26,941 nt of DNA from Cyanobacteria bacterium RUI128 (lineage in GTDB: Bacteria > Cyanobacteriota > Vampirovibrionia > Gastranaerophilales > Gastranaerophilaceae): the NCBI GenBank assembly GCA_024695725.1, contig JAILHQ010000076.1:1-26941 (forward strand). The letters are read 5' to 3'. The notes under the pieces are model-generated. The model searched no databases and had not been told where the DNA came from. It was given only the letters and a program-made list of their open reading frames with translations. The translations under genes were made by a program, and so were the position numbers. Numbering within the stretch: the stretch's first letter is position 1; each line of letters begins with the position of its first letter. Below, piece by piece: positions 6,975 to 15,032 of the stretch.

Positions 6975-9323
6975 TTAGTCCTCGTTCACGAAAGCTGTAA
7001 GTTTTTCAAGATTTTTTGTCAGTTTTTCAAGTTTTGCATCAATATCTTCAATCTTGGATGCCAAAACTCCGACATCACTTTTTGCGGTTAATTCAAGAAT
7101 AGTTGTTAACTTTTCATCTAATTTTAAAAGTCGTACTTCCTGTTTTTCAATCAAAGCACCCTGTTCTGCCAGTTTTCCGCTGAGACTTGTAAATTCCTGT
7201 GAATAATCAACAGGTTGCGGCAGCTCAATACCTCCGAGCAATTCTTTTACAGCCCCAATAACAGTTTCCGAACTTTCGTCAACGGATGCCTTTGCAGCTT
7301 TCACTAACGTTTTCAGTTCATCAATAGAATCAAGTTTTGACTGTTTTTCATATATGTTGGTAATCGTTTCGCCAGCATTATCAACCCATTCGGCAAGCAT
7401 AATCAGGGACTGATTAATGATACTGTTATAGTTATTGCTTTCTGCAAGCGCCATTTTAACAGCAGTCATACCTTCTTCCAGTGAGCTGAATTTCGTACTG
7501 TTTGAAACATTTTTTATCTGTTCATCAATATCTTGTGCAAGAAGTTTGAACTCATTCAGAGCACCTTCAATCAAATTGTATGAATTATCAGATGTGAGCA
7601 ATAATTTATTAACTCTTGTACTGATGCTTGTAACATCTTCTTTCATTTTAGTCATTGTATCTGCGATATTACATTCATCAATTTTGTTCATCTGTTGTCT
7701 CATGGTATCAACCATAACAACAATGCTGTTGAGTTCTTCGGTAAACTCTTCCGAATTAACCGATACCCCGTTCTGGTTCAATTCATTCAGGTATATTCTG
7801 ATTTTTGCAACATCAGATTCAATATCCTGCATACTGTAGGTATAATCTGTTTCTTCATCCCCTGACTGAAGAATAGATATATTTTTCTTGATATCGACTA
7901 ACATATCTTTAATACTGTTTCTGTCAGGAACAGAAGATTCGACAATACTCTTTGCGCTTTCTCTGATTACATCACCGATTTCATTGTTTTGTCTTTTCAG
8001 CGCATCACCGCTCAGATGAAGTTCTTCGACACTGCTCTTGATTTCAGCCAAAGCTTCTTCAACAGATACCCCTCTTGAGGTTGCTCTTTTTGCGTTATCC
8101 TTGACCAAGTCAGAAATATCAGCACATTTTGAGGTGATTTCTTTAAGTTCAATCTGAATGTTATCATACCCTGAATTATTCAGTTCCGTAACGGAAACGA
8201 GTTCATCAAGTTTTTCAGAGAACTGTTCAAACTGGGTTTTCTTCTGTTCTTTTAAGGTTTCTTCATCAACGAGGAATTCCGAAACATTACCCAGCATTGA
8301 CATAAGTGAATTATATACATCTTTTCTGAAGGATTGGGTTGCCTTATTCAACTCTTCTCTGTTTTGAGAAGTTTGTAAAGTGTAGGAATATTCTTCAACA
8401 ATTCTGTTAATATTTGACTGCAGGGTGTGCTTTAAATCACCGATTGCAGGCAAATCCTTGAGCTGAGAAAATTTTTCAAGCTTGTTAAATATTTCCAGCT
8501 CTTCTACCAAATGGTTTAACTTTGAAATTCTTTGTTCTGTATTTGCATTAAGGTTATACAGCCCGGTTTTGAGCATTTCAAAATGATCAACAATTTCCTG
8601 AGTATCGATTTTCGGTTCTTCTTCTTTCACTGGAGCTGAGAGTGAACCACCGTTTTCGACTGCTGTTTGTATTCTTGAAAAGATATCAATAACACTTCTT
8701 TTCAGGTTATCAGTAGTTTTTTCAACTGTTGTACCGAGGACTGTAAGGTCATCCGATATATGCTGAACAGCATCGTCTGATACGGTCTGAATATATTTTT
8801 GAAGGTAATCAACGCAGTCCTTCATATTATCATTAACTAAAGAAATATCTTTTTTAATAAGTTCTGAAGACGTAAGTGCCTGGTTATAAAGTGTTTCAGA
8901 CGAATTTCTCAGGGTATTCAGCATATTTTTTTCGATTTCACCAGTGAAATTTTTAACGACCTGATCATTTATACCTGCATTATTTGTGAGAATTTCCAGA
9001 CGGTTAACTTTTTCTGTCAACCTTGATATAAGTTCTTTCAAATCCTGGTTAATAACTTCATCGACATTAACATTCATTTTGCCGAGTTCTTTTTTAACTT
9101 CCAGAATATTAGTCTGGAGAATAGTATATTCATCAGTCGGCTTAGCCTGTTCGTTATTGAGTTCATTCAAGGTAGTCACAATATTTTCCAGTGACTGAAG
9201 TACCGAATAGAACTGATTATTGCAATCTTCACTTGTCATCATTGCATTTTTCATTTCATCAACAAGTGATTTTATCTCATCAAATTTTGTCCCCAAACTC
9301 TCAAGATTTTCTAATTCTGTCAT
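6975..9323 (-). CDS. Large coiled-coil protein of unknown function
   Basis: A 782-residue protein composed almost wholly of predicted helix: Leu/Ile/Val spaced in heptads, rich in Glu, Asn, Ser and Lys, poor in Pro, Gly, Trp and aromatic residues. The last 50 residues (LDEKL, then IDAKLEKLTKNLEKL) are an especially regular coiled coil. No signal peptide, transmembrane segment or catalytic motif is visible, so a cytoplasmic scaffold or filament-like role is likely but unproven. The composition recalls long methyl-accepting-like or apolipoprotein-like helices without a signalling hairpin. The ATG at 9323 has a GGGA close upstream, and a TATAAT on the minus strand at 9360-9365 may be its -10 box. 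It follows era on the same strand with a 140-nt gap, so co-transcription is possible. Confidence 0.8.
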   Translation of the reverse strand: MTELENLESLGTKFDEIKSLVDEMKNAMMTSEDCNNQFYSVLQSLENIVTTLNELNNEQAKPTDEYTILQTNILEVKKELGKMNVNVDEVINQDLKELISRLTEKVNRLEILTNNAGINDQVVKNFTGEIEKNMLNTLRNSSETLYNQALTSSELIKKDISLVNDNMKDCVDYLQKYIQTVSDDAVQHISDDLTVLGTTVEKTTDNLKRSVIDIFSRIQTAVENGGSLSAPVKEEEPKIDTQEIVDHFEMLKTGLYNLNANTEQRISKLNHLVEELEIFNKLEKFSQLKDLPAIGDLKHTLQSNINRIVEEYSYTLQTSQNREELNKATQSFRKDVYNSLMSMLGNVSEFLVDEETLKEQKKTQFEQFSEKLDELVSVTELNNSGYDNIQIELKEITSKCADISDLVKDNAKRATSRGVSVEEALAEIKSSVEELHLSGDALKRQNNEIGDVIRESAKSIVESSVPDRNSIKDMLVDIKKNISILQSGDEETDYTYSMQDIESDVAKIRIYLNELNQNGVSVNSEEFTEELNSIVVMVDTMRQQMNKIDECNIADTMTKMKEDVTSISTRVNKLLLTSDNSYNLIEGALNEFKLLAQDIDEQIKNVSNSTKFSSLEEGMTAVKMALAESNNYNSIINQSLIMLAEWVDNAGETITNIYEKQSKLDSIDELKTLVKAAKASVDESSETVIGAVKELLGGIELPQPVDYSQEFTSLSGKLAEQGALIEKQEVRLLKLDEKLTTILELTAKSDVGVLASKIEDIDAKLEKLTKNLEKLTAFVNED

Positions 9324-9463
9324 TTTATCCCATATCCCACAAATAAGTCCACTTTATCAATTATATTTTACCATAAAACTCAGAATTCGCCATTGTGTTA
9401 AGGTTTTTTAAGAGGGGTAACTAAAAAAGACAAAAATAAAGCTCCAAAAAACTAAATTTACCC

Positions 9464-10354
9464 CTATCCTTCCTGAAAATATCCGAAAGATTTAAGTATA
9501 CTATCCTTTTTGCGCCAGTCTTTTTCTACTTTAACCTGAAGTCCGAGGAAGACTTTTTTCTCGGTAATCTTTTCTAAGTCTTGCCTTGCCTGTGTCCCTA
9601 CTGTTTTTAAAAGGCCTCCGCCTTTTCCGATTAGGATACCCTTTTGACTCTTTGTTTCGCAGTATATGGTAGCTCTGATTCTGTCAATATCAGGCTCTTC
9701 AGAGTATTCATCAACCTTTACGGCAACCGAATGCGGAATTTCATCAGAAGTATTTATCAAAATTTTCTCTCTGACAATTTCTTCCACTATTGAACGCATA
9801 TTTTCTTCAGTTACAACGTCTTCCGGATAGAGGAATTCACCTTCCGGCAGGTATTTTTTTATTTCTTCAACAAGTTTAGCTTTATTTTTGCCTGTTTTTG
9901 CAGATATTCGGACAACCTGAGCAAAATCAGGATAGAGTTCTCGGTAGGACAAAATATTTTCATCAATCTTTTTAGGTGATGCTTTATCTGTTTTATTCAG
10001 CACCATAATCACAGGGGAATTCACGTTTTTAAGCACATTCTCGACTATCCATTTATCCCCTTTCCCCGCAGGAGTAGAAACATCAACCAAAAACAATACC
10101 AAATCAGCATCAGGAACTGAAACTTTTGCTTCATCAAGCAAAAACTCACCTAATTTATTGAGCGGTTTGTGCATACCTGGTGTATCGACAAATATAATCT
10201 GAACATCCTTTTCGGTAAAAATACCTTTTATGCGCTTACGGGTAGTTTGTGCTTTATTTGTCGCAATAACAATCTTCTGCTCTAATATTTGATTTAAAAG
10301 AGTAGATTTCCCTACATTTGGTCTTCCTATAATTGCAACAAATCCGCATTTCAT
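9464..10354 (-). CDS. era: GTPase Era, 16S rRNA maturation factor
   Basis: Era binds the 3' end of 16S rRNA and assists 30S subunit assembly in a GTP-dependent manner. G1 GRPNVGKST (10-18), G3 DTPG (57-60), G4 NKTD (120-123) and G5 SAKTG (151-155) are intact. QTTR (36-39) fits the switch I position. The C-terminal KH domain carries the GxxG-type loop IGKGG (242-246). Its 296 residues are normal. The ATG has only a weak ribosome-binding site; a TATGTT sequence about 15 nt upstream suggests a very short leader. Neighbours are the coiled-coil gene downstream and a candidate small RNA upstream, not the usual recO, ybeY or rnc partners. Confidence 0.97.
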   Translation of the reverse strand: MKCGFVAIIGRPNVGKSTLLNQILEQKIVIATNKAQTTRKRIKGIFTEKDVQIIFVDTPGMHKPLNKLGEFLLDEAKVSVPDADLVLFLVDVSTPAGKGDKWIVENVLKNVNSPVIMVLNKTDKASPKKIDENILSYRELYPDFAQVVRISAKTGKNKAKLVEEIKKYLPEGEFLYPEDVVTEENMRSIVEEIVREKILINTSDEIPHSVAVKVDEYSEEPDIDRIRATIYCETKSQKGILIGKGGGLLKTVGTQARQDLEKITEKKVFLGLQVKVEKDWRKKDSILKSFGYFQEG

Positions 10355-10404
10355 AATACGACTCTAACATAAACCACATAATATAACAAATGCCCTGCAC
10401 TTAC

Positions 10405-10516
10405 CCCAAAATAAAAATGCCGATCTATTTATTGATACGGCACATACTCACGCTTTTTAATAGTGGAGGAGAAAATAAAGAAAAGAGATTAGATTAGTTA
10501 CATATACCATGTACCC
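10405..10516 (-). ncRNA. Candidate small regulatory RNA with anti-Shine-Dalgarno stretch
   Basis: On the minus strand, TTGCCA (10542-10547) and TATATA (10518-10523), spaced 18 bp, form a plausible promoter. From about 10511-10516 the transcript would show a 5-bp hairpin (arms 10499-10503 and 10509-10513) and then an unstructured pyrimidine-rich stretch containing CUCCUCC (complement of 10465-10471). It would end in a terminator hairpin (10418-10425 with 10434-10442, one bulged base) and a U-rich tail. That layout, hairpin then C/U-rich seed then terminator, is typical of trans-acting sRNAs that cover ribosome-binding sites. No known Rfam family was recognised; the exact ends are inferred. Confidence 0.45.
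10408..10442 (-). terminator. Minus-strand terminator with no protein gene upstream
   Basis: TGCCG plus ATC pairs with GAT plus CGGCA (one bulged T) around an 8-nt loop and is followed on the minus strand by TTTTTATTTT. No minus-strand gene lies within the preceding 350 nt, which is the main reason to propose a small RNA here. Confidence 0.65.
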
Positions 10517-10762
10517 ATATATAAAAAGTATATAACATTTTTGGCAAAATATCTTAAAAATAAAACTCTGCTTTGTTCTCAGGCAACAAACAATCAATTT
10601 TTAACAAGTGGCAAAAATTACACTTATTATTGGTTTTTAGGCAATAGTATTTGTCTAAAAAGACAAAAATATACCTTAAATTTACCCTCATTTTTATATT
10701 AAGTTTTGTTACAAAAGTATATACAAAAAAGCAATTTTTCGCATATTCATGCACTTTATATA

Positions 10763-10782
10763 TATAATAAGAAGTAAAGAGG
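10763..10782 (+). promoter_or_regulatory. -10 box and ribosome-binding site deciding the 10791 start
   Basis: A perfect TATAAT at 10763-10768 predicts transcription from about 10775. AAAGAGG (10776-10782) lies 8 nt before the ATG at 10791. The in-frame ATG at 10749 is upstream of the -10 box and so cannot be in this transcript. No good -35 was found. Confidence 0.55.
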
Positions 10783-10790
10783 ATTATTGT

Positions 10791-11348
10791 ATGTCCCTAA
10801 TATCATCATTTTTAACAAAGAAACAACAAATGCAGGGAAACCTTGCCGCTTTAAAGGATCCTGATGTAGTAGAACAAGAGATTGTTGATGAGTCACAAAC
10901 CGTAGAAAAGCCTATAAAGTCATCAGACGTAGGATCTTTGTTGAACGAAAATCGTTATACAAAAACTCGTTTTGAACAGTCTTCAACAACTTATAATAAA
11001 GTATACGAGCCTTCTGGCGATTTAACGGCAATCACCGGTTGTTCCATTGCACCTGATGTTCTGAACAACAGCGTTTCAAACAATGCAAATACAGTTGTTG
11101 GAGACACACGTGCAGACATTGGCGCAATCAAATTTGTAGTAAAAGGCACAGCTATTGAAATCGCTGAAACTTCATTACGTACACTCAGAATGAACCAGGA
11201 TAAATATCCTGATTTTCAGGTAAGGGCAATGAATATTGCTAAAAATCGCTGGATACCACACGTAACAGATCTGACTACAGGATATGCACTCAACTTTGAA
11301 CAAACTTTGATGTTCATTAATAACGTAGCATTACCTGCTCTTACATAA
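10791..11348 (+). CDS. Hypothetical 185-residue protein
   Basis: Not recognised. Starting at ATG 10791 (see the adjacent promoter/RBS entry) gives MSLISSFLTKK and onward. Residues 1-60 are charged and probably flexible; about 70-110 are Ser/Asn/Thr-rich. The last 75 residues look folded, with two helices (E-I-A-E-T-S-L-R-T-L-R-M and V-R-A-M-N-I-A-K-N-R-W) and a hydrophobic end (LMFINNVALPALT). There is no membrane segment or signal peptide; one Cys. It resembles the 3820 gene in layout: disordered N-terminus, short folded C-terminus, monocistronic, strong ribosome-binding site. A phage- or lineage-specific structural protein would fit, but nothing proves it. It is followed after 32 nt by the large inverted repeat at 11381-11436. 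Confidence 0.65.
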   Translation: MSLISSFLTKKQQMQGNLAALKDPDVVEQEIVDESQTVEKPIKSSDVGSLLNENRYTKTRFEQSSTTYNKVYEPSGDLTAITGCSIAPDVLNNSVSNNANTVVGDTRADIGAIKFVVKGTAIEIAETSLRTLRMNQDKYPDFQVRAMNIAKNRWIPHVTDLTTGYALNFEQTLMFINNVALPALT

Positions 11349-11380
11349 TCAGAACAGATATTATTCAACATAACTATTTA

Positions 11381-11436
11381 TTTTAAAACCTCTTTTTGAT
11401 ATCATAACTAACAGATAATAAAAAGAGGTTTTAAAA
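11381..11436 (+). promoter_or_regulatory. 17-bp perfect inverted repeat masking the next ribosome-binding site
   Basis: TTTTAAAACCTCTTTTT (11381-11397) and its exact complement (11420-11436) enclose a 22-nt loop. The right arm contains the Shine-Dalgarno AAGAGG (11423-11428) and the A of the start codon of the permease gene, so in RNA both are base-paired. The loop contains GATAAT (11414-11419), a possible -10 box whose transcript would begin inside the right arm and escape the hairpin. It could also serve as a weak terminator for the 10791 gene, although no U-run follows the stem. Confidence 0.7.
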
Positions 11437-12458
11437 TGTTTAAACAAAGCATTACGACCAAAAACATTATCTTTTTGATAATGGTAATTATATTAATAAA
11501 ATTCTTTTCACAAATAACAGCAACGGCAATGCTGTTTTTTGCGGCGTATGTATTTGCCTGCTCACTTAACCCGCTCGTTGATAAGTTCAGTGAAAAGATG
11601 AACAGAGCGACTGCCGCAAGCATAGTTATGGGCGGTGTAACTCTTATTATATTTGCGGTATTTTTGCCATTATTCATTATTGCCGTAAAACAGATTGAAC
11701 AATTTGTTGGAGCAATGCCTGAAAAGTTCGGTATTATAAAAGCCTTTATCTTAAACACAAAAATATTGGGACAGTCGGTTGTATCAATGATTGATATACC
11801 TTCGTTTGTAGAACCCGTGTCAAAGTTTACGACGGAGCTTGTAAACCAGTCTATAAATATAACTCTCAGTCTTGCATCAGCCTTGATATACCTGCTTGCG
11901 ATGTGCGTTATCACATACTACTTTATGGTTGATAAAGACACTATCAGAAAAGGGTTTATGCTGTTATTCCCGGGGCATATCAAGAAAAAAGCCGATACCA
12001 TTATAACAACAATATCAGAAAAAATAGGTAAATACATTATAGCCCAACTTACAGTAATCAGCGGTGTCGGGTTATGTGTAATGATTCCTCTTCTTCTTCT
12101 GAATATTGACTGTGCTGTTCTGCTCGGGTTTATATCGGCTATTTTAGACTTAATCCCAGTTATAGGACCGAGCATAGCTTTAGTTATATGTATTATTATG
12201 TGTTACAGTTACGGGCCGCTTATATTGAGTTTGGTAATATTTTTCTTTTTACTGGCACAATGGATTGAAAATAATTTTGTAAGACCTTATGTATTTGGGA
12301 AATTTTTAGACTTACACCCGCTTATAATCTTCTTTTCAATATTTGTTACCGCAAAATTCTTCGGTGCAGTCGGAGTGATATTTGCACCGGCAATTGCCGC
12401 AACTATATGTGTTCTCGTAGATGAACTATACATAAAACCTATTAACAGAGAGAATTAA
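11436..12458 (+). CDS. AI-2E family permease (PerM/YdiK-like)
   Basis: The family contains multi-pass inner-membrane proteins of about 340-370 residues, variously linked to AI-2 export, Na+/H+ antiport or unknown transport. Visible are two N-terminal membrane segments, a large soluble stretch (about 83-140), and then six or so segments. Family motifs are DLIPVIGP (238-245), IENNFVRPYVFG (277-288) and LHPLIIFFSI (293-302). The 340-residue length is complete. The ATG at 11436 lies at the edge of a 17-bp inverted repeat that also holds the ribosome-binding site. The TAA shares its last base with the next ATG (TAATG), so the radical SAM gene is translationally coupled. The transported substrate cannot be predicted. 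Confidence 0.9.
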   Translation: MFKQSITTKNIIFLIMVIILIKFFSQITATAMLFFAAYVFACSLNPLVDKFSEKMNRATAASIVMGGVTLIIFAVFLPLFIIAVKQIEQFVGAMPEKFGIIKAFILNTKILGQSVVSMIDIPSFVEPVSKFTTELVNQSINITLSLASALIYLLAMCVITYYFMVDKDTIRKGFMLLFPGHIKKKADTIITTISEKIGKYIIAQLTVISGVGLCVMIPLLLLNIDCAVLLGFISAILDLIPVIGPSIALVICIIMCYSYGPLILSLVIFFFLLAQWIENNFVRPYVFGKFLDLHPLIIFFSIFVTAKFFGAVGVIFAPAIAATICVLVDELYIKPINREN

Positions 12459-14002
12459 TGACAGAAACATATCTATACGAACGAAAATTTAAAAAAGACA
12501 CCGATTATAATGTATGGTTTGCATTCCCCGAGTGTAAATCGTTTTCGCTGTCATCATTAGGATATTTATGGATATACAAAGAACTTGATGAGATGGAAAA
12601 CGTATGCGTTGAAATGATATCCACCGATACGGAAAGAACAAAAATAAACCCGAAAGAAGTTGATGCGATAGGTTTTTCGTTTTCTTTTGATATGGATTTT
12701 ATCAATATTTTCAAACTTCTTGAACGTTTTAACCTTCCAATAAAATCTCAGGACAGAAGTGAAGATATGCCGTTAATCTTTGCGGGAGGCCCTGTTTTAA
12801 CAGCAAACCCGCTACCCTACAGAAACGTTTTTGATTTTATGTTTATCGGAGACGGGGAAGGGGTAAACAGTAAAATTATCGAAATTTGCAGGACAAATAA
12901 AGGCAAACCAAAAGCCGAAATATTAAAAGAACTTGCAGGGATAGACGGTGTTTACGTGCCTGATATACATAATGCCGATAACCCGGTAAAAAAATCACAT
13001 TCAAACCTGAGCAAATGTATTTATACTCCGATTTTAAGCGAAGACAGTTTCTTTTCCAATACTTTTATTATTGAAACTTCAAGAGGATGCTACAACAGAT
13101 GCGGTTTTTGTATAGCATCTTACCTGAATCTTCCTGCAAGATTTGTAGAATATGAAACCATAATAGAAACAATAGAACTCGGGCTTAAACATACAAACAA
13201 AATTGCCCTGCTGGGGGCATTAGTCAGTGCCCATCCGAGATTTGAAGATATTTGCGAATATATATACAACAAAATACAAAACGGGCAGCATATTGAGATG
13301 AGCATTTCATCAATGCGTGCAAATACACTTACCCCTAAGATAATAAAGACGCTTGTCGCAACGGGACAGAAAAATATAACAATCGCGATTGAAGCCGCAA
13401 CAGAAAGATTACGCAAAGTCATAAACAAGAATATTACGGAAGAACAAATCTTTAATGCTGTCAAAGTTTCAAAAGAAAACGGACTTAAGGGTATAAAAAT
13501 ATACGCAATGATAGGACTCCCGACAGAAACACAAGAAGACATATCAGAATTTATAAGACTTGGGAAAGACTTAAAGAAAGAGTTTAAAGGTTTTGATACA
13601 ACCTTCTCTTTTTCAACTTTTGTGCCAAAACCTCACACCCCTTTCCAGTGGACAGGCAGAGAAGATACAAAATCATTGGAAAAGAAAATTAACTACCTGC
13701 AAAAAGAGTTTCATAAAAACGGTATTGGGGCAAAGTTTTCAAGCCCTAAGTGGGATTATTATCAGACACTTTTATCACGCGGAGATGACACACTGACTGA
13801 TTACCTGATAGAAGTTTACAAACAGGGCGGGAAATTAGGAGCCTACAAAGTTGCTGCAAAAAAATACAACATCAACACGGACAAGTTTGTTTTGGAAAAC
13901 TATGATATCCAAAAATCAAAACTTCCCTGGGATATAATAGACATTTCCCCCGGGAAGCAGATTTTAATAAATGAATATAACCGACTTATGAAGTACAATT
14001 AG
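12458..14002 (+). CDS. Radical SAM protein with B12-binding-like N-terminal domain
   Basis: A 514-residue radical SAM enzyme. The 4Fe-4S motif CxxxCxxC is CYNRCGFC at 211-218, preceded by IIETSRG as in B12-dependent-type radical SAM proteins. The N-terminal 180 residues follow the B12-binding/Rossmann pattern of that class (VDAIGFSFSFDMDF, then FAGGP and FIGDGEG at 129-135), but the cobalamin-ligating DxHxxG motif is not seen, so B12 may not bind. Later segments include GLKGIKIYAMIGLPTET, typical of the barrel, and FVPKPHTPFQW, reminiscent of the YgiQ/TIGR03960-type groups. The reaction is unknown. It overlaps the permease gene by one base (TAATG) and the convergent gene at 13999 by 4 nt. Confidence 0.85.
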   Translation: MTETYLYERKFKKDTDYNVWFAFPECKSFSLSSLGYLWIYKELDEMENVCVEMISTDTERTKINPKEVDAIGFSFSFDMDFINIFKLLERFNLPIKSQDRSEDMPLIFAGGPVLTANPLPYRNVFDFMFIGDGEGVNSKIIEICRTNKGKPKAEILKELAGIDGVYVPDIHNADNPVKKSHSNLSKCIYTPILSEDSFFSNTFIIETSRGCYNRCGFCIASYLNLPARFVEYETIIETIELGLKHTNKIALLGALVSAHPRFEDICEYIYNKIQNGQHIEMSISSMRANTLTPKIIKTLVATGQKNITIAIEAATERLRKVINKNITEEQIFNAVKVSKENGLKGIKIYAMIGLPTETQEDISEFIRLGKDLKKEFKGFDTTFSFSTFVPKPHTPFQWTGREDTKSLEKKINYLQKEFHKNGIGAKFSSPKWDYYQTLLSRGDDTLTDYLIEVYKQGGKLGAYKVAAKKYNINTDKFVLENYDIQKSKLPWDIIDISPGKQILINEYNRLMKYN

Positions 14003-14844
14003 GCTACCAGCTTGTTAGCCTCTTCCTCTTCACGTCTTTGCTCTTGTAATTTGGCAAGTTCTTGTTCCTGTTGCTGTTGAGCAATACGTTTTGCTTCCTC
14101 CTCAGGTGTTTCTACAGGTTTTTCCTCATCCTCAACATCACCATTAGCAGGATCGTTTGGATTGTCCTTATTACCGCTGCCTTGAACGTTTCCGTCTTCA
14201 CCTCCGGGTCCGCCAACAACTTCAGTGCCATCACCACCGTCTGTAGCACCATCACCCGTTACACCAGGATCAGTTGTTAATGTCGCTTCTCCCGGATTAG
14301 CCGGCATACCAAGTTTGGCATTCAACCTGAGTAAACCATCACCGCCCAAAGTAACGTTTTCTTCACCATTACCTGAATATTCAATACTTGTTAAATTAAC
14401 GTCTTGACTAAATTGATATCCGGGAGAATCTGCATCATCAGTACCGGTTCCCGGATTTTGATTTTGCGGGTTTCCCTCTGTTCCGGCTAAAGCATGAGCA
14501 CCTGTCTGCAAACCTGATTGTCCCGGAGCAGTAATAACGCCATTCGGAGATTCATTTGGAACGATATCCGCCTGTACACCTGTGCCGTTATCTGTATTAA
14601 CATTTGACACAGCTAATGAACCTGCACCAGCTCCGGATACGCCTTCATTTTTCCAGGCAACAACCCATACGCTGGTACTTTCATCAACACCGTACTTTGA
14701 TCCCCAGTGTACATTACCCACATCAGGTTTATTATCATCCTGCGGCGGACCCATTGGAGAATACCAACCGGCATTGTAATCATCATTACCCAGGCCAAGT
14801 TGTTTCTTTTTTCGAATATCATCTATGGTTAAATCACCAGCCAT
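13999..14844 (-). CDS. Acidic low-complexity Gly/Asn/Asp-rich protein
   Basis: A 281-residue protein that I do not recognise. After a short start (AGDLTIDDIRKKKQLGLG) with a Trp/Tyr-containing region to about residue 65, it becomes a Gly-, Asn-, Asp- and Thr-rich, largely disordered chain (about 70-235). It ends in an acidic Glu-Pro block and a Gln/Glu coiled-coil tail (EEEAKRIAQQQQEQELAK and onward). No signal peptide or membrane segment. The ATG has AAGGA about 7 nt upstream. It is monocistronic and divergent from the DUF486 gene. The Gly/Asn-rich composition recalls extracellular or assembly proteins, but the lack of a signal argues for a non-Sec route or a cytoplasmic role. Long antisense frames here are side effects of its composition. 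Confidence 0.7.
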   Translation of the reverse strand: MAGDLTIDDIRKKKQLGLGNDDYNAGWYSPMGPPQDDNKPDVGNVHWGSKYGVDESTSVWVVAWKNEGVSGAGAGSLAVSNVNTDNGTGVQADIVPNESPNGVITAPGQSGLQTGAHALAGTEGNPQNQNPGTGTDDADSPGYQFSQDVNLTSIEYSGNGEENVTLGGDGLLRLNAKLGMPANPGEATLTTDPGVTGDGATDGGDGTEVVGGPGGEDGNVQGSGNKDNPNDPANGDVEDEEKPVETPEEEAKRIAQQQQEQELAKLQEQRREEEEANKLVA

Positions 14845-14925
14845 GACAAATCCTTATATTAATATTTGCTCTCTATAAATATAAAGTTTATAAAAAAGCC
14901 TCAATTTCAAAGCCTCAGCAAGTTG

Positions 14926-14943
14926 TAACATGTCTTAACATGT
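14926..14943. promoter_or_regulatory. Operator-like direct repeat TAACATGT x2
   Basis: TAACATGT occurs at 14926-14933 and again at 14936-14943, exactly 10 bp (one helical turn) apart. Each copy contains the palindrome ACATGT. It lies between two divergent genes (13999-14844 and 15030), a suitable place for a regulator. No matching regulator is known to me. Confidence 0.3.
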
Positions 14944-15017
14944 AAAAATTACAGTTTAGGGGGAAATATGGTGCTTCAATAATTCATTTACCCCACCCCC
15001 TATACTTTAATTTATAG

Positions 15018-15032
15018 TATAATTGACTTATG
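15018..15032 (+). promoter_or_regulatory. TATAAT box placing the start at the DUF486 ATG (leaderless)
   Basis: TATAAT at 15018-15023 lies 6 nt before the ATG at 15030, so the predicted transcription start coincides with the start codon. There is no Shine-Dalgarno. No good -35 hexamer was found. The arrangement is the same as at 1082-1094. Confidence 0.5.

Larger units (their letters stand above)
10355..10790. other. Gene-free stretch with a candidate small RNA
   Basis: There is no protein gene here. The left half contains a minus-strand promoter and terminator pair that would define an RNA of about 105 nt (separate entry). The right half is extremely AT-rich and ends in the promoter and ribosome-binding site of the gene at 10791. 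A 66-codon minus-strand frame (10554-10754) has no ribosome-binding site and unlikely composition and was not accepted. Confidence 0.6.

Noticed and set aside
10554..10754. 66-codon minus-strand reading frame upstream of the 10791 gene
   Set aside because: It has no ribosome-binding site and Phe/Tyr/Lys/Cys-heavy composition typical of translated AT-rich noncoding DNA, and it covers the promoter of the plus-strand gene.
10749..10790. Longer N-terminus for the 10791 gene
   Set aside because: The earlier ATG lies upstream of the TATAAT box, so it would not be in the mRNA; AAAGAGG precedes the later ATG.
14062..14846. Several open frames on the plus strand opposite the acidic protein
   Set aside because: They mirror the low-complexity repeats of the real minus-strand gene and lack ribosome-binding sites.
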